A stretch of 64,000 bases of DNA from DAOTXS01 sp034433515 (GCA_034433515.1 DAOUAL010000019.1:1-64000); one strand, 5' to 3'. Counted from the first letter of the stretch, positions 8,297-18,445 are shown. The notes: generated from the letters alone by a model not told the origin. Translations and numbers: made by a program.

Positions 8297-8710
8297 ATGG
8301 CAAAGATCAAATTTGGTTCGCCGGAATGGGTTCAAGCATTGGCAAATGAATTGAACAACAGCCCAGCGTACGCCGAAGCCGCCAAGAATTGGGAAGGCGA
8401 TTTTTATTTTGTCGTTGATCCCGAAGGCGCGCTCACCGAACCGATCTATCTTTACATGGACCTGTGGCATGGCAAATGCCGCGAAGCGTTTGTGGTTACG
8501 GACAAGAACGCCAAAAATCCCGCGTTCGTCATGTCCGGTCCGTACTCCAAATGGAAAAAAGTCGTTCAAGCACAACTCGATCCAATTCAAGCACTTATGA
8601 CCGGGCAACTTAAACTCAAAGGCAATATGGTCATGGTGATGAAGAACGTCAAGGCAGCCCAAGAGATCGTCCGCGCGTGCACGCGCATTGACACCGAGTT
8701 TGAAATGTGA
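8297..8710 (+). CDS. SCP2 sterol-binding domain protein
   Basis: 137 residues consisting of one SCP2-type lipid-binding fold. Characteristic pieces are the WEGDFYFVVDPEG strand pair, the GKCREAFVV region and the C-terminal LKLKGNMVMVMKNVKAAQEIV helix. Such proteins bind or carry hydrophobic ligands and have no catalytic motif. AAAGGAG (8284-8290) fixes ATG 8297. The gene has its own promoter and stands alone before the dehydrogenase pair. Confidence 0.85.
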   Translation: MAKIKFGSPEWVQALANELNNSPAYAEAAKNWEGDFYFVVDPEGALTEPIYLYMDLWHGKCREAFVVTDKNAKNPAFVMSGPYSKWKKVVQAQLDPIQALMTGQLKLKGNMVMVMKNVKAAQEIVRACTRIDTEFEM

Positions 8711-8711
8711 G

Positions 8712-8795
8712 TCAATGTGCCAATGAACCAATGAGCCAATAAACCAAATGACGGTTGGGCACTTGCCATTGGTTCATTGACTTATTGGGGGATTT
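8712..8795. repeat. Palindromic repeat, family P2 (CAATGAACCAATG)
   Basis: Perfect 13-bp arms CAATGAACCAATG (8721-8733) and CATTGGTTCATTG (8767-8779) before the Fe-alcohol dehydrogenase. A related element precedes the next gene (9964-10034), and a fragment forms the end of the homocitrate synthase gene (47217-47240). Confidence 0.8.
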
Positions 8796-9959
8796 ATGTG
8801 GTTTTTTAACAGTCCGCAAATTGTTTTTGGCGAAGGCGCACTCTCATACCTTGCCCAAATTCAAGGCAAGCGGGCGTACATCATCACCGATGCGCAGATG
8901 CAAAAACTTGGCTTTGTGGATTTGGTGCAAGAGCAACTCGCTCAAGTCAACATCGAAACGCGCGTGTTCGATCAAGTCGAGCCAGAACCGTGCCTCGATA
9001 CCGTGCGGCGCGGTGCGTTGTTACTCGGCGATTACGAGCCAGATTGGATCATCGGCCTAGGGGGCGGCTCGGCGATGGATGCCGCCAAAGCAATGTGGGC
9101 ACTCTACGAACGTCCCGACTTGCCGCCCGATGGCATCAACCCGCTTGAACCGTTGGGGCTAGGCCAAAAAGCCAAACTCATCACGATTTCGACAACCAGC
9201 GGCACCGGCTCCGAAGTAACGTGGTTCACCGTCCTCTCCGATCCCAACGAACAACGCAAACTGGGTCTCGGCTCACGCGAAACGATGGCAACCATCGCCA
9301 TCGTGGATCCGATCTTTGCGATGAAAATGCCGCCGCGACTCACCGCCGATACCGGGCTGGACGCGCTCACGCACGCCATCGAAGGATATGTGGGCAACTG
9401 GCACAATGATTTTGCCGATGCCGTGTGTTTGCAAGCGATCAAACTCATCTTTACGTACCTGCCGCGCGCCTACGCCAATGGCAATGACACCGAAGCGCGC
9501 GAGAAAATGCACAATGCCGCCGCACTCGCCGGGCTGGGATTTGGCAATTCGATGGCGGCGCTCGCGCATGCGATGGGACACTCGTTGGGTGCGGTGTTCC
9601 ACGTGCCACACGGACGCGCGGTCAGTTTGTTTCTCCCCTACACGATGGAATTCAACGCCAACGCCGGCATCTATCGCTATGCCGACATTGCACGATCCAT
9701 CGGACTGGATGGCATCGGCGAAGCGCAATTGACCCGGCAGTTGATTACGGCGGTACGCGATTTGCAAACCGGCTTGGGATCGAACACGAATCTCCAATCG
9801 CTTGGCATTGCGCGCGATGCGTTCACTCAAGCCATGGAACATCTGCTTGTCAACGCCGAAAACGATAATCAAATCGTTCCCAGTCCGCGCCAACCCGACC
9901 GTGCCGAGTTGGAAAAATTATTCTGGTACGTGTACGACGGCAAACACGTTGATTTTTAA
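8796..9959 (+). CDS. Iron-containing alcohol dehydrogenase
   Basis: Group III NAD(P)-dependent alcohol dehydrogenase, 387 residues. It shows the N-terminal WFFNSPQIVFGEGAL motif, the nucleotide loop GGGSAMDAAKAMW, TTSGTGSEVTWFTVLSD, and metal ligands in DALTHAIEGY and AHAMGHSLGAVFHVPHG. A GGGGGA site precedes ATG 8796. The next gene is an aldehyde:ferredoxin oxidoreductase, so the pair could interconvert an alcohol, its aldehyde and the acid; the natural substrate is unknown. Confidence 0.94.
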   Translation: MWFFNSPQIVFGEGALSYLAQIQGKRAYIITDAQMQKLGFVDLVQEQLAQVNIETRVFDQVEPEPCLDTVRRGALLLGDYEPDWIIGLGGGSAMDAAKAMWALYERPDLPPDGINPLEPLGLGQKAKLITISTTSGTGSEVTWFTVLSDPNEQRKLGLGSRETMATIAIVDPIFAMKMPPRLTADTGLDALTHAIEGYVGNWHNDFADAVCLQAIKLIFTYLPRAYANGNDTEAREKMHNAAALAGLGFGNSMAALAHAMGHSLGAVFHVPHGRAVSLFLPYTMEFNANAGIYRYADIARSIGLDGIGEAQLTRQLITAVRDLQTGLGSNTNLQSLGIARDAFTQAMEHLLVNAENDNQIVPSPRQPDRAELEKLFWYVYDGKHVDF

Positions 9960-9963
9960 TGAA

Positions 9964-10034
9964 CCACTTGCCAATGAATCAATGAGCCAAATCTGAGTGG
10001 GTAGATTGGCTCATTGGCACATTGACTCATTGAG
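9964..10034. repeat. Palindromic repeat, family P2
   Basis: CAATGAGCCAA (9980-9990) pairs with TTGGCTCATTG (10006-10016). Same family as 8712-8795. It fills the gap between the dehydrogenase and the oxidoreductase and ends at the latter's GAGG ribosome-binding site. Confidence 0.75.
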
Positions 10035-10040
10035 GTTTTT

Positions 10041-11876
10041 ATGCATTCCTATGCTGGCAGACTTTTAATCGTTGATTTATCTTCTGGAAAGATTTCCACC
10101 GAACCATTGAACGAAGCGTACGCCGCGCAGTACATCGGCGGGGCGGGCTTGGCGGCGCGCTATTTGTACGATTCGATTGACGCGCAAACCGATCCGCTTT
10201 CGCCAGACAATCCCCTCATCTTTATGACCGGTCCCTTGGATGCCACACCCGCGCCAAGTTGCGGTCGTTTTGTCGTTGTCGCGCGGTCGCCGCAAACCGG
10301 TTTGTACGGCGAAGCGAACGCCGGCAATTTCTTTGGACCCGATCTCAAACTTGCCGGGTACGATGGCATCATCGTGCGTGGCAAATCATCCACGCCGGTC
10401 TATTTGCTCATCCGCGATGGCAAGGTTGAACTGCGCGATGCAACCCACTTGCGCGGCAAGACCACGTTTGAAACCGGCGACACGTTGCGTGCTGAACTCA
10501 ACGATCCCAAACTCACCGTCGCGGCAATCGGGCCCGCCGGCGAAAACCTCGTCAAGTACGCCATGATTCTTTCGACCAACCTGCGCGGCAAGAAAGGAAT
10601 TGCCGGGCGTTGCGGGCTGGGCGCGGTGATGGGCTCGAAGAATCTCAAAGCGATTGCCGTCAAAGCCGGCAAAACCCACATTACCCTCCACGACCCCGCG
10701 GCATTTCAAGCCGCGTTACGCCCTGCCATCGAAATGTTGCCGGACGATATGTCCACGCAAATGTTTCGTGCCACCGGCACCGGTGGTTCAATTGATTATC
10801 TGGGTTTGCTCGGCGATATGCCGGTCAAGTACTGGACGCAAGGCACGTTTGATTTTGCCAAGATCAGTGGCAATGTGCTCGCCGAAACGATTCTCACCGG
10901 ACACGCGACGTGTCACGCTTGTATGATCGCCTGCGGACGCCAAGTGGAACGCGCCGCTGGACATGTTCTGCCGCACGCCGAAGGTCCCGAACTCGAAACG
11001 TTGGTGGCATACGGTTCGTTGATGCTCGTGGATGATATTGAGATGATCACGTACCTGGGTGCGCAATGCGACGCGCTTGGCTTGGATTCGATTAGTACGG
11101 GTTCGACCATTGCGTTTGCAATGTTCTTGCGCGAGCAGGGCATTTTGCCGGATGAGATTCGTTGGGGCGACACGGCTCAAGCGTTGCAACTCACCCAAAA
11201 GATTGCGCACCGCGAAGGTATCGGCAATCTGTTGGCAGAAGGGACACGCGCTGTTGGCGCAAACTATGGCGTTGAGGGACTCGCTGTCCAAGTAAACGGC
11301 ATGGAATTTGCGATGCACGATCCGCGCGCACTTGCCGGCATGGCACTCGTTTATACCACCTCGCCGATTGGCGCGAGTCACAATCAATCGGATTACTATC
11401 TGGTCGAGAGTGGTCGTGTGCTGGAAGAACTCGGAATCGTATCGTTGGATCGTTTTGAAACCCAAAGCAAAGCGATCAATGTTGCCCGGCATCAGGATTG
11501 GCGCGCGGTAACCGCATCGCTCGTGCAATGCATCTTTCCCAATCCCCCGGCGAAAAATATGGTGGAGATGATCGCTGCGGCGACCGGCTATGACGTTACG
11601 TTAGAAAACGTTTTGACCTATGGCGAGCGAATGTGGAATCTGAAACGCGCGCTGAACATCAAATTGGGTTACCACGCACGCGCGAATGAAAAATTACCTG
11701 AACTGCTCTTGCGTGCGCTCGCCGAGGGGGGCACCGAAGGACACGTCGTCGAACTGGAACCGATGTTGCGCGAGTATTACACGTGTCGCAATTGGGATTG
11801 GAACACTGGCAAACCCTGCCGCGAGAAATTGCTGGCGTTGGGAATGCCGGAGATTGCCAACGATTTATGGGAGTAA
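10041..11876 (+). CDS. Aldehyde:ferredoxin oxidoreductase family tungstoenzyme
   Basis: Oxidises aldehydes to acids with ferredoxin using a tungsten (or molybdenum) bis-pterin and a 4Fe-4S cluster; cytoplasmic. At 611 residues it is full length. Seen: GPLDATPAPSCGRFVVV and GEANAGNFFGPDLKLAGYDG in the N-terminal pterin domain, RCGLGAVMGSKNLKAI, the cluster motif CHACMIACGR (CxxCxxxC) and CDALGLDSISTG. The gene context (Fe-alcohol dehydrogenase just upstream) suggests alcohol/aldehyde metabolism and an anaerobic or microaerobic lifestyle. Confidence 0.94.
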   Translation: MHSYAGRLLIVDLSSGKISTEPLNEAYAAQYIGGAGLAARYLYDSIDAQTDPLSPDNPLIFMTGPLDATPAPSCGRFVVVARSPQTGLYGEANAGNFFGPDLKLAGYDGIIVRGKSSTPVYLLIRDGKVELRDATHLRGKTTFETGDTLRAELNDPKLTVAAIGPAGENLVKYAMILSTNLRGKKGIAGRCGLGAVMGSKNLKAIAVKAGKTHITLHDPAAFQAALRPAIEMLPDDMSTQMFRATGTGGSIDYLGLLGDMPVKYWTQGTFDFAKISGNVLAETILTGHATCHACMIACGRQVERAAGHVLPHAEGPELETLVAYGSLMLVDDIEMITYLGAQCDALGLDSISTGSTIAFAMFLREQGILPDEIRWGDTAQALQLTQKIAHREGIGNLLAEGTRAVGANYGVEGLAVQVNGMEFAMHDPRALAGMALVYTTSPIGASHNQSDYYLVESGRVLEELGIVSLDRFETQSKAINVARHQDWRAVTASLVQCIFPNPPAKNMVEMIAAATGYDVTLENVLTYGERMWNLKRALNIKLGYHARANEKLPELLLRALAEGGTEGHVVELEPMLREYYTCRNWDWNTGKPCREKLLALGMPEIANDLWE

Positions 11877-11892
11877 GCGTCTGCTGATCACG

Positions 11893-11955
11893 TTTCACTA
11901 CAGAGGACACAGAGAATTTAATTTTTGCCTCGGGGTCCTCTGTGTTCTCTGTGGT
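11893..11955. repeat. Palindromic repeat, family P3 (ACAGAGGACACAGAG)
   Basis: CAGAGGACACAGAG (11901-11914) pairs with CTCTGTGTTCTCTG (11938-11951) with one mismatch. Related palindromes are at 37878-37945, 41094-41137 and 43826-43905. The rest of the gap 11877-12032 holds only a possible TAAAAT -10 box (12011-12016) for the next gene. Confidence 0.75.
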
Positions 11956-12032
11956 GGATCAGGTGTGATAATCACCAGTAGCGCAACTAGTCAAATCTGC
12001 GCACCTGTGGTAAAATCGGCTCCCGTAATCGC

Positions 12033-13430
12033 ATGAAACTAACTTTTTATGGTGCTGCACGCACAACCACCGGCTCGATGCACTTGGTGCAAACCGATCA
12101 ACAACGTATCTTGCTCGACTGTGGCTTGTATCAAGGTCATCGCGCCGAAGCGTTGGAGCGCAATAGTCGTCAACCCTTCGATCCTAAATCCATCACGGCC
12201 GTCCTGCTTTCCCACGCGCACATTGATCACTCGGGCAATCTCCCCACGTTGGTCAAAAATGGTTTTACGGGTAAAATCAATTGCACTGCCGCCACCCGCG
12301 ATTTAGCAACGCTCATGTTGCGCGATAGTGCGCGGATTCAAGAACAGGACGCTGCGTACCTCAATCAAAAAACCTCGCGGCGTGGCCTGCCTAAAATTGA
12401 ACCGCTCTATACGATTCAAGACGCCGAATCTGCGCTTACCAAGTTTGTGGGCCACGCGTACGCTGAATGGTTTGATCTGACCGCGCGCGATGGCGTGCGC
12501 GTCATGTTCCGGGACGCTGGGCATATTTTGGGTTCGGCGATTACCGTGATCGAAGTAAACGAACAGGGCCGTACGGTCCGCCTCGGTTTTACCGGCGATC
12601 TAGGACGGCCGGGCACATTGCTCGTGCGCGATCCGGAAATCGTGCGCGGCTTGGATTATCTGATCATCGAAAGCACGTACGGCGACCGTGAACACGGGAT
12701 GCTGATAGATAGCCAGAATCAACTCGTGCAAATCGTGCGGGAAACGGTTGCGCGCGGGGGCAAGGTGATTATCCCGGCATTCGCCGTAGAACGTACGCAA
12801 GAAATTGTGTACTCATTGCACCAAAAAACGGAAGCCGGGCAAATGCCCCATATCACCACTTTTGTGGATTCACCGCTGGCGATTGATGCCACCGATGTGT
12901 TCCGCCTCCATGTCGAGACACTGTGCGATGAGGTGCGCGAACATCTCTTGACGCACCAAGACCCGTTTGGGTTTCACAAACTGCACTATATTCGTACTGT
13001 CGAGGAATCGAAACAGATCAACACGCTGCCAGGCCCGGCCATCATCATTTCCGCCAACGGCATGTGCGAAGCCGGGCGCATCTTGCATCATTTGAAAAAC
13101 AACATCGAAGATGAACGCAACACGATTGTCTTTGTGGGCTATCAAGCCGAGAATACGCTGGGACGGCGATTGGTGGATGGCGCACGCCAAGTGAAAATCT
13201 TTGGCGATGAATTCAACGTTCGCGCGCAGATCAAGATGATTGATGGCTTTAGCGCGCACGCCGATCGTAGTGAATTGATTGATTGGGTGAACCAAGTGAA
13301 AGATCGTTTGAAAGGAATTTTTGTGGTTCACGGCGAGGAGCCAGCGGCAATGTCGTTTGCCACCGCGCTCCGCGAAATGGGGCAATTCCAAGTGACGGTG
13401 CCCGCGCCGGGGGACACCATTGAATTGTGA
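12033..13430 (+). CDS. MBL-fold / beta-CASP ribonuclease-like hydrolase
   Basis: Metallo-beta-lactamase fold with beta-CASP and RNA-specificity (RMMBL) regions, 465 residues, related to archaeal CPSF/Ysh1-type and bacterial RNA-processing nucleases. Zinc motif HAHIDHSG sits near residue 65, followed by the DAGHILGSA and GDLGRPG motifs. The beta-CASP part has SPLAIDATDVF and ISANGMCEAGRILHH, and the last ligand is in GFSAHADRSEL. It starts with ATG 17 bases after a TAAAAT box, with no good ribosome-binding site. Probably an endo/exoribonuclease; exact target unknown. Confidence 0.9.
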   Translation: MKLTFYGAARTTTGSMHLVQTDQQRILLDCGLYQGHRAEALERNSRQPFDPKSITAVLLSHAHIDHSGNLPTLVKNGFTGKINCTAATRDLATLMLRDSARIQEQDAAYLNQKTSRRGLPKIEPLYTIQDAESALTKFVGHAYAEWFDLTARDGVRVMFRDAGHILGSAITVIEVNEQGRTVRLGFTGDLGRPGTLLVRDPEIVRGLDYLIIESTYGDREHGMLIDSQNQLVQIVRETVARGGKVIIPAFAVERTQEIVYSLHQKTEAGQMPHITTFVDSPLAIDATDVFRLHVETLCDEVREHLLTHQDPFGFHKLHYIRTVEESKQINTLPGPAIIISANGMCEAGRILHHLKNNIEDERNTIVFVGYQAENTLGRRLVDGARQVKIFGDEFNVRAQIKMIDGFSAHADRSELIDWVNQVKDRLKGIFVVHGEEPAAMSFATALREMGQFQVTVPAPGDTIEL

Positions 13431-13437
13431 GGTACCT

Positions 13438-14418
13438 ATGCCAATGACGTTTGAAGAAGCCGAAGCCAGGTTTAGAGAGTTACAAGCCCGCGTGCAACGC
13501 GGCGAAGCGATTAGCCGCGCCGAGTACGAAGAGCAAGTGAGCATGCTCAGCGTAACCGATGATAACGGTGTGTTGTGGGAAATCAATCCCCGTACCGGCA
13601 AATGGATGTACTTTGACGGCGCGGAATGGGTTTCCGGTGCACCGCCCGGTCACGACAACTCGACGGTGTTGCCAGCAGTCGGTTCGCCGGGTGCGCCAGC
13701 GATACCCACTACACCACCCGCATCGTTTACACCGACACCAATACCGCAAGCATCGGTGAGACAGCCGCCGCCGTCGCCGGAACGACCAATTTATCCGCCT
13801 AGTTCGGTGCGTCGCGTAGCAGGCAAACCGCCGAGCGCGCCACCCGGCGGTACACCACCTCAACGTCCCAGTCTTTTTGCGGGCCGTGAATGGGTGCCGC
13901 TGGCGATTGGTGCCGGCGTGTTATTGGTTTGCGCCGTGTTGCTCTTTTTCGGCGGCAACTTTTTGTTGAATACGTTGGGCGGCAAATCTGCAACACCGAC
14001 GCGCGTTGCTTTGCCCTCGCCGGTGAGTTCACCGTTGCCCACCCAAGTTCGCTTGCCCTCGCCGACGCCGGTGCCGCCGACGCCGGTGCCGGTCGTGGCA
14101 CAAGTAGCGGGTGACTATGCTAACGTGCGTTCCAGACCCAGCACCAGCAGTTCGGTCGTTGTCCGATTGCAAGCGGCGCAAAAGATTACTTTGATTGCCG
14201 TCGGACCCAAAGACGGCGCGAATGTGTGGTATCAAATCAATGTGCCGGACAAACCGGAACCCGGCTGGGTGCGGAGCGATGTCATTACGATCATCAGCGG
14301 CGATCCGAATACCTTGCCGCCTGCCGGCGCTACGCCTACAGCAACCCGACCCGCCGCTGCGCAACCCACTCCTACGCTTACGCCGATTGGGGTGATCCCG
14401 GCAACACCTAAACCATAG
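13438..14418 (+). CDS. Single-pass membrane protein with C-terminal SH3b domain
   Basis: 326 residues. Residues 1-65 are a soluble domain (MTFEEAEARFRELQARVQRG, then DNGVLWEINPRTGKWMYFDG) of a type often seen at the N-terminus of multi-domain membrane proteins in this phylum. A long Pro/Thr/Ser linker follows. One transmembrane helix lies at about 155-180, a second low-complexity TP-rich linker after it, and an SH3b-like domain (YANVRSRPSTSSSVVVRL ... WYQINVPDKPEPGWV) at about 220-285. SH3b domains bind peptidoglycan or peptides, so the C-terminus is probably outside the cell. GTGAGG precedes ATG 13438. Confidence 0.75.
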   Translation: MPMTFEEAEARFRELQARVQRGEAISRAEYEEQVSMLSVTDDNGVLWEINPRTGKWMYFDGAEWVSGAPPGHDNSTVLPAVGSPGAPAIPTTPPASFTPTPIPQASVRQPPPSPERPIYPPSSVRRVAGKPPSAPPGGTPPQRPSLFAGREWVPLAIGAGVLLVCAVLLFFGGNFLLNTLGGKSATPTRVALPSPVSSPLPTQVRLPSPTPVPPTPVPVVAQVAGDYANVRSRPSTSSSVVVRLQAAQKITLIAVGPKDGANVWYQINVPDKPEPGWVRSDVITIISGDPNTLPPAGATPTATRPAAAQPTPTLTPIGVIPATPKP

Positions 14419-14448
14419 AGTAATCATCAGAAAGGAAATAGAATTTCA

Positions 14449-15123
14449 ATGTTCGGTTTTGATCTTGTTCAACTCATCGAGACCATCGGTTATGCCGGTC
14501 TTTTTGCGATGGTGTTTGCAGAATCCGGTTTGTTCTTTGGATTCTTTTTCCCCGGCGATAGTTTGTTGCTCACTGCCGGTTTGATCGCCTCGCGTGGTCT
14601 GTTGAACATTTGGATTCTCATTCCCGGCTTGTTCATCGCCGCTGTCTTGGGCGATAACGTGGGCTATTGGTTCGGCAACAAAGTCGGTCCGCCCATTTTC
14701 AATCGCCCCAATTCACGATTCTTCAAACGCAAGAATCTGCTCAAAGCCAAAGAGTTTTACGACAAGTACGGCGCGATCACCATCACCGCCGCGCGGTTTA
14801 TGCCCTTTATCCGCACCTTTGCCCCAATCGTGGCGGGCGCGGTCGAAATGGACTATCGCAAGTTTATGTTTTTCAACTTGCTGGGCGGTGTGCTATGGGC
14901 GGTCGGGATGACTTTGCTAGGTTTTCTCCTCGGCACATGGTTTGGCACGATTGAAGGCATTGATCATTACTTTTCGCTACTCGTTCTTGCCTTTTTCTTC
15001 ATTCCCGGCTTGCCGACCGTGTGGCACGTGTGGCAGGAAAACAAAGAAGAAATCCTGGGGCGCCTCAAAAGCATCATCACGCGCAAACCGTACGTGCCCA
15101 AGCCCGAAGAACCCGAAGCATAA
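14449..15123 (+). CDS. DedA-family membrane protein
   Basis: 224-residue polytopic protein with the family signatures FFPGDSLLLTAGLIASRG and the amphipathic re-entrant motif ITAARFMPFIRTFAPIVAG. About five hydrophobic segments are visible. DedA proteins are proposed lipid scramblases or transporters needed for envelope integrity. AAAGGAAA precedes ATG 14449. It ends at a strong terminator, so it closes the transcription unit. Confidence 0.92.
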   Translation: MFGFDLVQLIETIGYAGLFAMVFAESGLFFGFFFPGDSLLLTAGLIASRGLLNIWILIPGLFIAAVLGDNVGYWFGNKVGPPIFNRPNSRFFKRKNLLKAKEFYDKYGAITITAARFMPFIRTFAPIVAGAVEMDYRKFMFFNLLGGVLWAVGMTLLGFLLGTWFGTIEGIDHYFSLLVLAFFFIPGLPTVWHVWQENKEEILGRLKSIITRKPYVPKPEEPEA

Positions 15124-15139
15124 AAACGATTCGACCTTG

Positions 15140-15174
15140 GACGGCAGTTTTCACGGCTGCCGTCTTTTATTTTG
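15140..15174 (+). terminator. Intrinsic terminator after the DedA gene
   Basis: Perfect stem GACGGCAG (15140-15147) / CTGCCGTC (15157-15164) followed by TTTTATTTT. Confidence 0.88.
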
Positions 15175-15178
15175 CCGA

Positions 15179-15207
15179 TTCACACACGCCGCGCAGTGTG
15201 CTATAAT
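15179..15207 (+). promoter_or_regulatory. Promoter of leaderless alcohol dehydrogenase gene
   Basis: TTCACA (15179-15184), 17-base spacer, TATAAT (15202-15207). The start codon is only nine bases after the -10 box, so the transcript should be leaderless. Confidence 0.7.
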
Positions 15208-15216
15208 ATATCGCGT

Positions 15217-16245
15217 ATGCAAGCGATGGTTCTCAATCAACGGCAACCTTTCACCGAACACGCGCATCCTCTCCAATTGGCCACCCTGCCCGACCCGGTG
15301 CCGGCAGAAAACGAAATTCTCGTCCGCGTATCCGCGTGCGGCGTGTGCCACACCGAACTCGACGAGATCGAGGGACGCACGCCACCACCCCGCTTACCGA
15401 TTGTCTTGGGTCACCAAGTGGTGGGACGGGTGGAACAGACCGGGCGCAACGCTCGCCGTTTTCAAGCCGGCGATCGTGTGGGGATTGCGTGGATTTTTTC
15501 TGCGTGCGGCGAATGTAAATTCTGTCGTACGGGCAGGGAAAATTTGTGCGATGATTTTCGCGCGACCGGGCGCGATGCCAACGGTGGGTACGCGGAATGG
15601 ATGACCGTGCCCGAAGACTTTGCGTATCCGATTCCGGAAATTTTTTCTGACGTGGAAGCCGCGCCGCTCTTGTGCGCTGGCGCGATCGGTTATCGTTCGC
15701 TCAAATTGACCGGCTTGCAAGATGGTCAAGCGTTAGGGTTGGTAGGATTTGGCGCGTCCGCCCACCTCGTTTTGAAATTGGTGCGTTTTCAATTTCCCCA
15801 ATCGTCTATCTTTGTATTTACGCGCAGTGAAGCCGAGCGCACTTTTGCGCGCGAACTCGGCGCGGCGTGGGCAGGCGATCTTGCCGACCCATCGCCAACG
15901 AAACTCGATGCGATCATTGATACCACGCCGGCGTGGAAACCGATTGTCGAAGCGTTGCGCCATTTGGAGCGCGGCGGTAAACTCGTCATTAATGCGATTC
16001 GCAAAGAGAACGCCGACCAAGATTATCTTCAACGACTTGATTATCCCACACATCTGTGGATGGAAAAGAAAATTCAAAGCGTTGCCAACGTAACGCGCCA
16101 AGATGTGCACGAGTTTTTGGAACTCGCCGCGCGCATTCCGCTCAAACCCGAGTTTCAAGAATTTGAACTAGCGGAAGCCAATCAAGCATTGTGGGAACTC
16201 AAGTCGCGCAAGATTCGCGGTGCCAAGGTGTTGCGAATCGGTTAA
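15217..16245 (+). CDS. Zinc-dependent alcohol dehydrogenase
   Basis: MDR-superfamily dehydrogenase of 342 residues. Catalytic-zinc residues are in ACGVCHTELDEIEG and the GHQVVG motif. The structural-zinc lobe is CGECKFCRTGRENLC, and the nucleotide-binding loop is GLVGFGASAHLV. It resembles the AdhA-like branch with a Glu-rich segment after the first cysteine. I chose ATG 15217 because a consensus -10 lies just upstream; the longer reading from 15172 would include the promoter and terminator tail. Confidence 0.9.
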   Translation: MQAMVLNQRQPFTEHAHPLQLATLPDPVPAENEILVRVSACGVCHTELDEIEGRTPPPRLPIVLGHQVVGRVEQTGRNARRFQAGDRVGIAWIFSACGECKFCRTGRENLCDDFRATGRDANGGYAEWMTVPEDFAYPIPEIFSDVEAAPLLCAGAIGYRSLKLTGLQDGQALGLVGFGASAHLVLKLVRFQFPQSSIFVFTRSEAERTFARELGAAWAGDLADPSPTKLDAIIDTTPAWKPIVEALRHLERGGKLVINAIRKENADQDYLQRLDYPTHLWMEKKIQSVANVTRQDVHEFLELAARIPLKPEFQEFELAEANQALWELKSRKIRGAKVLRIG

Positions 16246-16375
16246 CTCCTTTTCACCTGATAGCAATGGATTGCTTATTCTGAGATTTATGCGGTAGTAG
16301 TTCGAGGGGCTTGGATCCAGCGAAGATGCCCACCGATGTATTACAATGTCATAAGGTAGTTGCAAACAACTTGCC

Positions 16376-16427
16376 GCCCAACCTCTCGCTGCAGTCGACT
16401 GCTCCCTCGGCGGCTGAGCTCAGTGCC

Positions 16428-16434
<7 letters not shown>
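16376..16434. other. attC-like site 1 (59 bp)
   Basis: Starts with GCCCAAC (fits RYYYAAC) and ends with GTTAGCC (close to GTTRRRY), exactly 59 bp long, with internal GCAGTCGAC and GCTGAGCTC boxes. The bases GTTAGCCCGC (16428-16437) are the exact complement of GCGGGCTAAC in site 2, as expected for the two ends of a single integron cassette. Confidence 0.65.
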
Positions 16435-17316
<882 letters not shown>

Positions 17317-17444
17317 GTTATCTGGTAAGCACCACCTCACAGCATGAGGTGTTCGTCGTCAGGCAGATAATAGTGCTGTAGCAGCGGAAGACGCCACTCC
17401 GCTTTCGCTACGTGGCTTACAACCCACACCTCCATGATTTGCTC

Positions 17445-18426
17445 AGAGCTTGTTTAACAATTCGGTGGTATCATGCGATTCATGAGACGGAAACCCTATC
17501 CCAGTGATCTTAGCAACGAAGAGTGGAAAAAATTGCAACCACTCTTGCCCAAACCCAAACGTGGAGCACCGCGTCGGGTCAACATGCGCGAAATTATCAA
17601 TGCGCTGCGTTACTTAAACCGCACCGGTTGTCAGTGGCGCATGTTACCGCATGATTTGCCACCCTGGGAAAAGGTTTACTACTATTTCAGTGAATGGCGC
17701 GATAGCGGCGACTGGGAACGCATCAACCGGGAGTTGCGCATGGAGATTCGCGTGAGCGTTGGCCAAGACCCTGAACCCAGTGCCGCGATCCTCGATAGTC
17801 AATCCGTCCAAGTGACCGAGATGAGCCAGTGTCGTGGGTATGATGCGGGCAAGAAAATCAATGGCATCAAACGTCATGTGCTGGTTGACACTTTGGGTAT
17901 GGTCTTGGCCGTCATGGTTTTGACGGCCGATATTCAAGACCGCGACGGTGCGCGTCAATTATTGGAAAAGATCAAAACCCAGTTTCCACGTCTTCAGAAA
18001 ATTTGGGCGGATGGTGGTTACGCCGGTGCGTTGATTGATTGGGTCAAACAACTTTGCGGCTGGGTCCTGGAGATTGTGAAACGCAGTGATACAGCGAAAG
18101 GGTTCGTCGTCTTGCCACATCGTTGGAAAGTGGAACGCACCTTGGGTTGGTTCAACCGCTATCGTCGCTTGAGCAAACATTACGAAGGGCTGAATGCCTC
18201 GGGTGAAGCCATGATTTACATTGCCATGATCACCGTGATGACCAAACGTTTGACGCATCAACAAACATGTTTCGCCTAATTCGCACCTAGCCGTACTGCG
18301 CCCAGTTCCTGAAGCACAACGAAATGTCGTAGCGTATCAGGAACGATGAGAATGCCGCTTGGGGCGTTCATGCGCTCTCATAATGACTGTCAAAAGCTAT
18401 CAAAGGCGAATTGTTAAACAAGCTCT
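17445..18426 (+). mobile_element. IS5-family insertion sequence (982 bp)
   Basis: Terminal inverted repeats AGAGCTTGTTTAACAATTCG (17445-17464) and its exact complement (18407-18426) enclose one transposase gene. Target duplication is not clear: flanks read TGCTC and TAAGG. It sits between the cassette region and the leader of the prenyltransferase gene. Confidence 0.92.
17473..18279 (+). CDS. IS5-family DDE transposase
   Basis: 268 residues, intact. N-terminal segment YPSDLSNEEWKKLQPLLP, the RTGCQWRMLPHDLPPW block, and the DDE core: ILDSQSVQ (D), IWADGGYAG (D) and the C-terminal HRWKVERTLGWFNRYRRL (E). Either ATG 17473 or the in-frame ATG 17482 could be used. The 5' end starts nine bases inside the left inverted repeat. 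Confidence 0.95.
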   Translation: MRFMRRKPYPSDLSNEEWKKLQPLLPKPKRGAPRRVNMREIINALRYLNRTGCQWRMLPHDLPPWEKVYYYFSEWRDSGDWERINRELRMEIRVSVGQDPEPSAAILDSQSVQVTEMSQCRGYDAGKKINGIKRHVLVDTLGMVLAVMVLTADIQDRDGARQLLEKIKTQFPRLQKIWADGGYAGALIDWVKQLCGWVLEIVKRSDTAKGFVVLPHRWKVERTLGWFNRYRRLSKHYEGLNASGEAMIYIAMITVMTKRLTHQQTCFA

Positions 18427-18445
18427 AAGGTGCTACCGGTTATCT

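Noticed and set aside
8712..8795. A terminator between the SCP2 and alcohol dehydrogenase genes
   Set aside because: The palindrome has no T-tract and belongs to a dispersed family.
16260..16375. A tRNA or small RNA gene before the cassette (GTTCGAGGGGCTTGGATCC resembles a T-arm)
   Set aside because: No acceptor stem or anticodon arm could be built around it.
17324..17444. A third attC site or a second cassette
   Set aside because: GCAGATAAT nearly complements GTTATCTG, but a proper right-hand GTTRRRY box is missing, and the IS element has disturbed the region.
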